Source: Streptomyces sp. ISL-87
GTDB taxonomy: Bacteria > Actinomycetota > Actinomycetes > Streptomycetales > Streptomycetaceae
DNA: 64,000 nucleotides
Direction: 5' to 3'
Assembly (NCBI RefSeq): GCF_018614095.1
Contig: NZ_JAGGOY010000062.1
Location: forward strand, 34,864 to 98,863
This document shows positions 63,598 to 64,000 of this stretch, in pieces (position 1 is the stretch's first letter; every line of letters begins with the position of its first letter). The position numbers and the translations under genes were made by a program. Below the pieces are notes generated by a model. That model was not told the DNA's origin and made no database searches. It saw only the letters and a list, made by a program, of their open reading frames with translations.

Positions 63598-64000
63598 CGC
63601 GGGCCTGCAAGGCTCTGACCTGCGGTTGCTTTCCACCTGTTTTCGCTGGATCTGTTTCTGACGACCCGCCACGTGGAGTGCGTGGCGATCCTTGAACCGA
63701 CCGCAAAGGGCCTTTGACCTGCACGTTAGGGCAGTGTGCGTTATATGCACTGTGGGCGTTAAGGGTGATATCTTGACGCTGGTTTGTTGCTCGTGACGCA
63801 CGTTTGACGCCCGCCGTCGGCAATTCTTGACGAGTCGTCAGCCGTGGCAGGGTGCCTCGCGCATCAGGTTGTGGCCTGCCGCGGGAGGCGCCCTTTTGAG
63901 TTGTGGGCGACCAAGCTGGCCCATGTCTGACCGGCCCCTCTGGCTCTCTCTCTGAACACGTTCTGTGACAAGGGGGCTCGCCTAGGAGCGTGGGTCGGTA
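63598..64000. other. Right-edge intergenic region, lower GC
   Basis: The last 400 bases have GC well below the rest (for example 63720-63830). No gene with coherent similarity is visible on either strand. There is a 7-base inverted repeat CGCCACG/CGTGGCG at 63667-63687 after the MFS gene, possibly its terminator, and TTGACG occurs three times (63773, 63804, 63827). It may be a promoter region for a gene beyond the window or part of the element's non-coding end. Confidence 0.5.
63667..63687 (+). terminator. Possible terminator hairpin after the MFS gene
   Basis: CGCCACG and CGTGGCG arms around a 7-base loop, 70 bases after the stop. The stem is short for Streptomyces, so the call is weak. Confidence 0.4.

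Noticed and set aside
47900..63930. Similar stretches around 48003 and 63867 (caggttgtg followed by cgggaggc) as element ends
   Set aside because: Identity is short and interrupted, a second shared piece occurs in opposite order, and neither matches the tRNA end; chance cannot be excluded.
46224..64000. Insertion sequences or transposases in the island
   Set aside because: No DDE or serine transposase frame and no terminal inverted repeats were recognised; the integrase is the only mobility gene.

Overview
The window reads as the chromosome of a Streptomyces species. GC is very high throughout, and start codons are ATG, GTG or TTG with purine-rich ribosome sites. Several gene sets are typical of the genus: a conservon, a hopanoid operon in the Streptomyces order, a c-di-AMP riboswitch in front of a LysM/M23 protein, and a SalK-type SCO6745-family protein. 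From memory, the first two thirds follow the S. coelicolor SCO67xx order (idi, then a CDP-alcohol/ABC-exporter operon, then hpn genes). All family calls come from reading motifs in the translations; no database search was possible.

Layout. 1-16.5 kb is mixed core and housekeeping sequence: the start of a sphingomyelinase, an MpaB-like oxygenase, an M1 aminopeptidase, a LysE remnant, an SCO6745-family protein, Tex, an ImmA/IrrE-like peptidase coupled to a membrane protein, an SDR, an ABC-F ATPase, two DJ-1/PfpI proteins, an enoyl-CoA hydratase, an HATPase regulator, isopentenyl-diphosphate isomerase and a methyltransferase. 16.9-24 kb is a tightly overlapped operon: two CDP-alcohol phosphotransferases, an IPCT/LicC-like cytidylyltransferase, an sn-glycerol-1-phosphate dehydrogenase-like enzyme, a GT2 glycosyltransferase and a Wzm/Wzt-like ABC exporter. 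It suggests synthesis and export of a phosphoglycerol- or phospho-polyol-containing glycan. 24.3-34.3 kb is the hopanoid operon (hpnC, hpnD, a 98-codon repeat ORF, hpnE, polyprenyl synthase, shc, hpnG, hpnH, aminotransferase). 34.3-39 kb holds a tyrosine-type phosphatase, the riboswitch-controlled LysM/M23 protein, a GDSL hydrolase and an MBL-fold hydrolase. 39.3-43.9 kb is a conservon (cvnA-D) ending in a GAF protein. 44-46 kb holds an MmcQ/YjbR protein and a split transketolase behind a SoxR-box-like promoter.

At 46.1 kb a tRNA-Pro(GGG) is followed 31 bases later by a tyrosine recombinase. From here to the window end the content is accessory: an integrated metal/metalloid resistance island. 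It carries MerR+SulP; thioredoxin reductase and two arsenate reductase genes (one frameshifted) divergent from arsR, aquaporin and arsO; a MerR protein with a MerT-like small membrane protein; a BASS-type arsenite efflux protein; a MerR protein facing a broken organomercurial-lyase-like gene; a truncated TauE/SafE protein; a DinB-like protein; then a second ars block (ArsN-like acetyltransferase, a CxC-type ArsR, an FAD oxidoreductase and an MFS exporter). The far end of the element was not found in the window.

Themes. GC-rich minisatellites occur repeatedly, both between genes and inside proteins. Many genes are joined by ATGA/TGATG overlaps. Several MerR-type promoters have a long spacer, and at two of them the start codon sits at the expected transcription start, suggesting leaderless mRNAs. 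The island shows active decay: a frameshift, an in-frame stop, and a deletion junction that truncates two convergent genes at once.
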